From Stramonita haemastoma (Eukaryota; Mollusca; Gastropoda; Neogastropoda; Muricidae): a DNA stretch of 16,926 nt. The notes under the pieces were generated by a model. It made no database searches, was not told where the DNA came from, and saw only the letters and a program-made list of their open reading frames with translations. The position numbers were made by a program, and so were the translations under genes. Shown here in pieces: positions 16,500-16,926 of this stretch. Position 1 is the stretch's first letter. The number at the start of each line of letters is the position of its first letter. The stretch covers positions 18,180,922 through 18,197,847 of the forward strand of contig CM060325.1 of NCBI GenBank assembly GCA_030674155.1, read 5' to 3'.

Positions 16500-16926
16500 A
16501 GGTGTGTGCGCACGTGCAGCAGGATGGGGCTCCGTAGTCAGTGACTTATAGCAAGGGTAGTGTCTGGATCAAAAGCAGGGCAAGGAGTTGTGACAGGTTC
16601 TAAGCGAGGGCGTACAATGGCCACGAGCTTTGATCACCTGGAGTTGTACCTTCTGCTGTGGAGGATGTCTTCTCCACGGTTATTTACTGCCTCCTTTCCG
16701 TGGGTCCCTTTGTAGTGGCAAAAGGGGGGTTGTTCTGTTTTTGTGTGTGTGGTGGGGGAGTGTAGTAGGGGCAGAACAGGGTGTGTTTGGATGATGATGA
16801 TGTTGCCACTACTCTTTGGGCTTGTGTCGTTTATCTTCTGTTTTATGAGGAGGAAGAGGTGGCAACTTCCTTCCTTGCTGTTGTTTTCATGTCAGGTGTC
16901 CCAAGAAGTGAAGAGTGCTGTGCTCT
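16500..16926. other. Unassigned 3' flank
   Basis: Follows an acceptor-like CCTAG at 16497-16501 and the word GTGCGCACGTGC, which contains a CACGTG E-box. A 32-codon frame opens at 16617 in a good start context (ACAATGG) and stops at 16713-16715. It resembles no family I know. The rest is GT-, GAT- and T-rich unique sequence to the window end. Confidence 0.4.

Noticed and set aside
16617..16715. A 32-codon small protein with a good start context
   Set aside because: No homology recognised, length within chance expectation, and no transcript evidence; noted only in the flank entry.

Overview
This is non-coding DNA from an animal nuclear genome. It has no bacterial-style gene clusters, no rRNA or tRNA gene, and no convincing intact protein-coding gene. 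Very long (CT)n/(GA)n arrays, tRNA-headed SINEs with A/B boxes and A-rich tails, a decayed non-LTR retrotransposon 3' end, and vertebrate/invertebrate-style promoter words point to a lophotrochozoan, most likely a marine gastropod mollusc. The species guess is inference only. A run of exactly 100 N at 5147-5246 shows this is a scaffolded draft assembly.

Layout. 1-600: a SINE head cut by the window edge, a 5'-truncated SINE and a (CT)n array. 1000-1700: a region rich in transcription-factor-like words around a (CT)n array. 1840-2365: a G-quadruplex-prone tract, a Z-DNA-prone AC/CG tract and a TA/GT microsatellite. 3047-3590: a different SINE whose tRNA-like head runs into a 5S-rRNA-like module. 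3970-4860: a long CT/TGTC array, then another truncated SINE. 4915-5482: a direct repeat split by the N gap, almost certainly an unmerged contig overlap. 5518-6172: two inverted copies of an unclassified repeat, with a third at 9507-9614. 6870-8000: GT, CT and TGTC arrays. 8477-8608: a compact promoter-like cluster (two E2F-type palindromes, ETS, YY1-like, CCAAT). 8985-9866: GA arrays. 10017-10707: a 15-copy 46-bp minisatellite. 10900-11200: LINE relic. 11300-12040: AC array, telomere-like words and G-rich/C-rich tracts. 12461-12849: full-length minus-strand SINE. 13235-13296: second promoter-like cluster. 14173-14758: full-length SINE sitting inside a (CT)n array. 15150-16926: GACA/GA array, third promoter-like cluster (CRE, ETS, YY1-like), long CT/TGTC array and an unassigned 3' flank.

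No pathway can be reconstructed. The most informative material is the retroposon modularity (one tRNA head joined to two unrelated bodies, one resembling 5S rRNA), the homogenised 46-bp minisatellite with splice-site-like words in every unit, and the candidate promoters, which could mark unannotated transcription starts.
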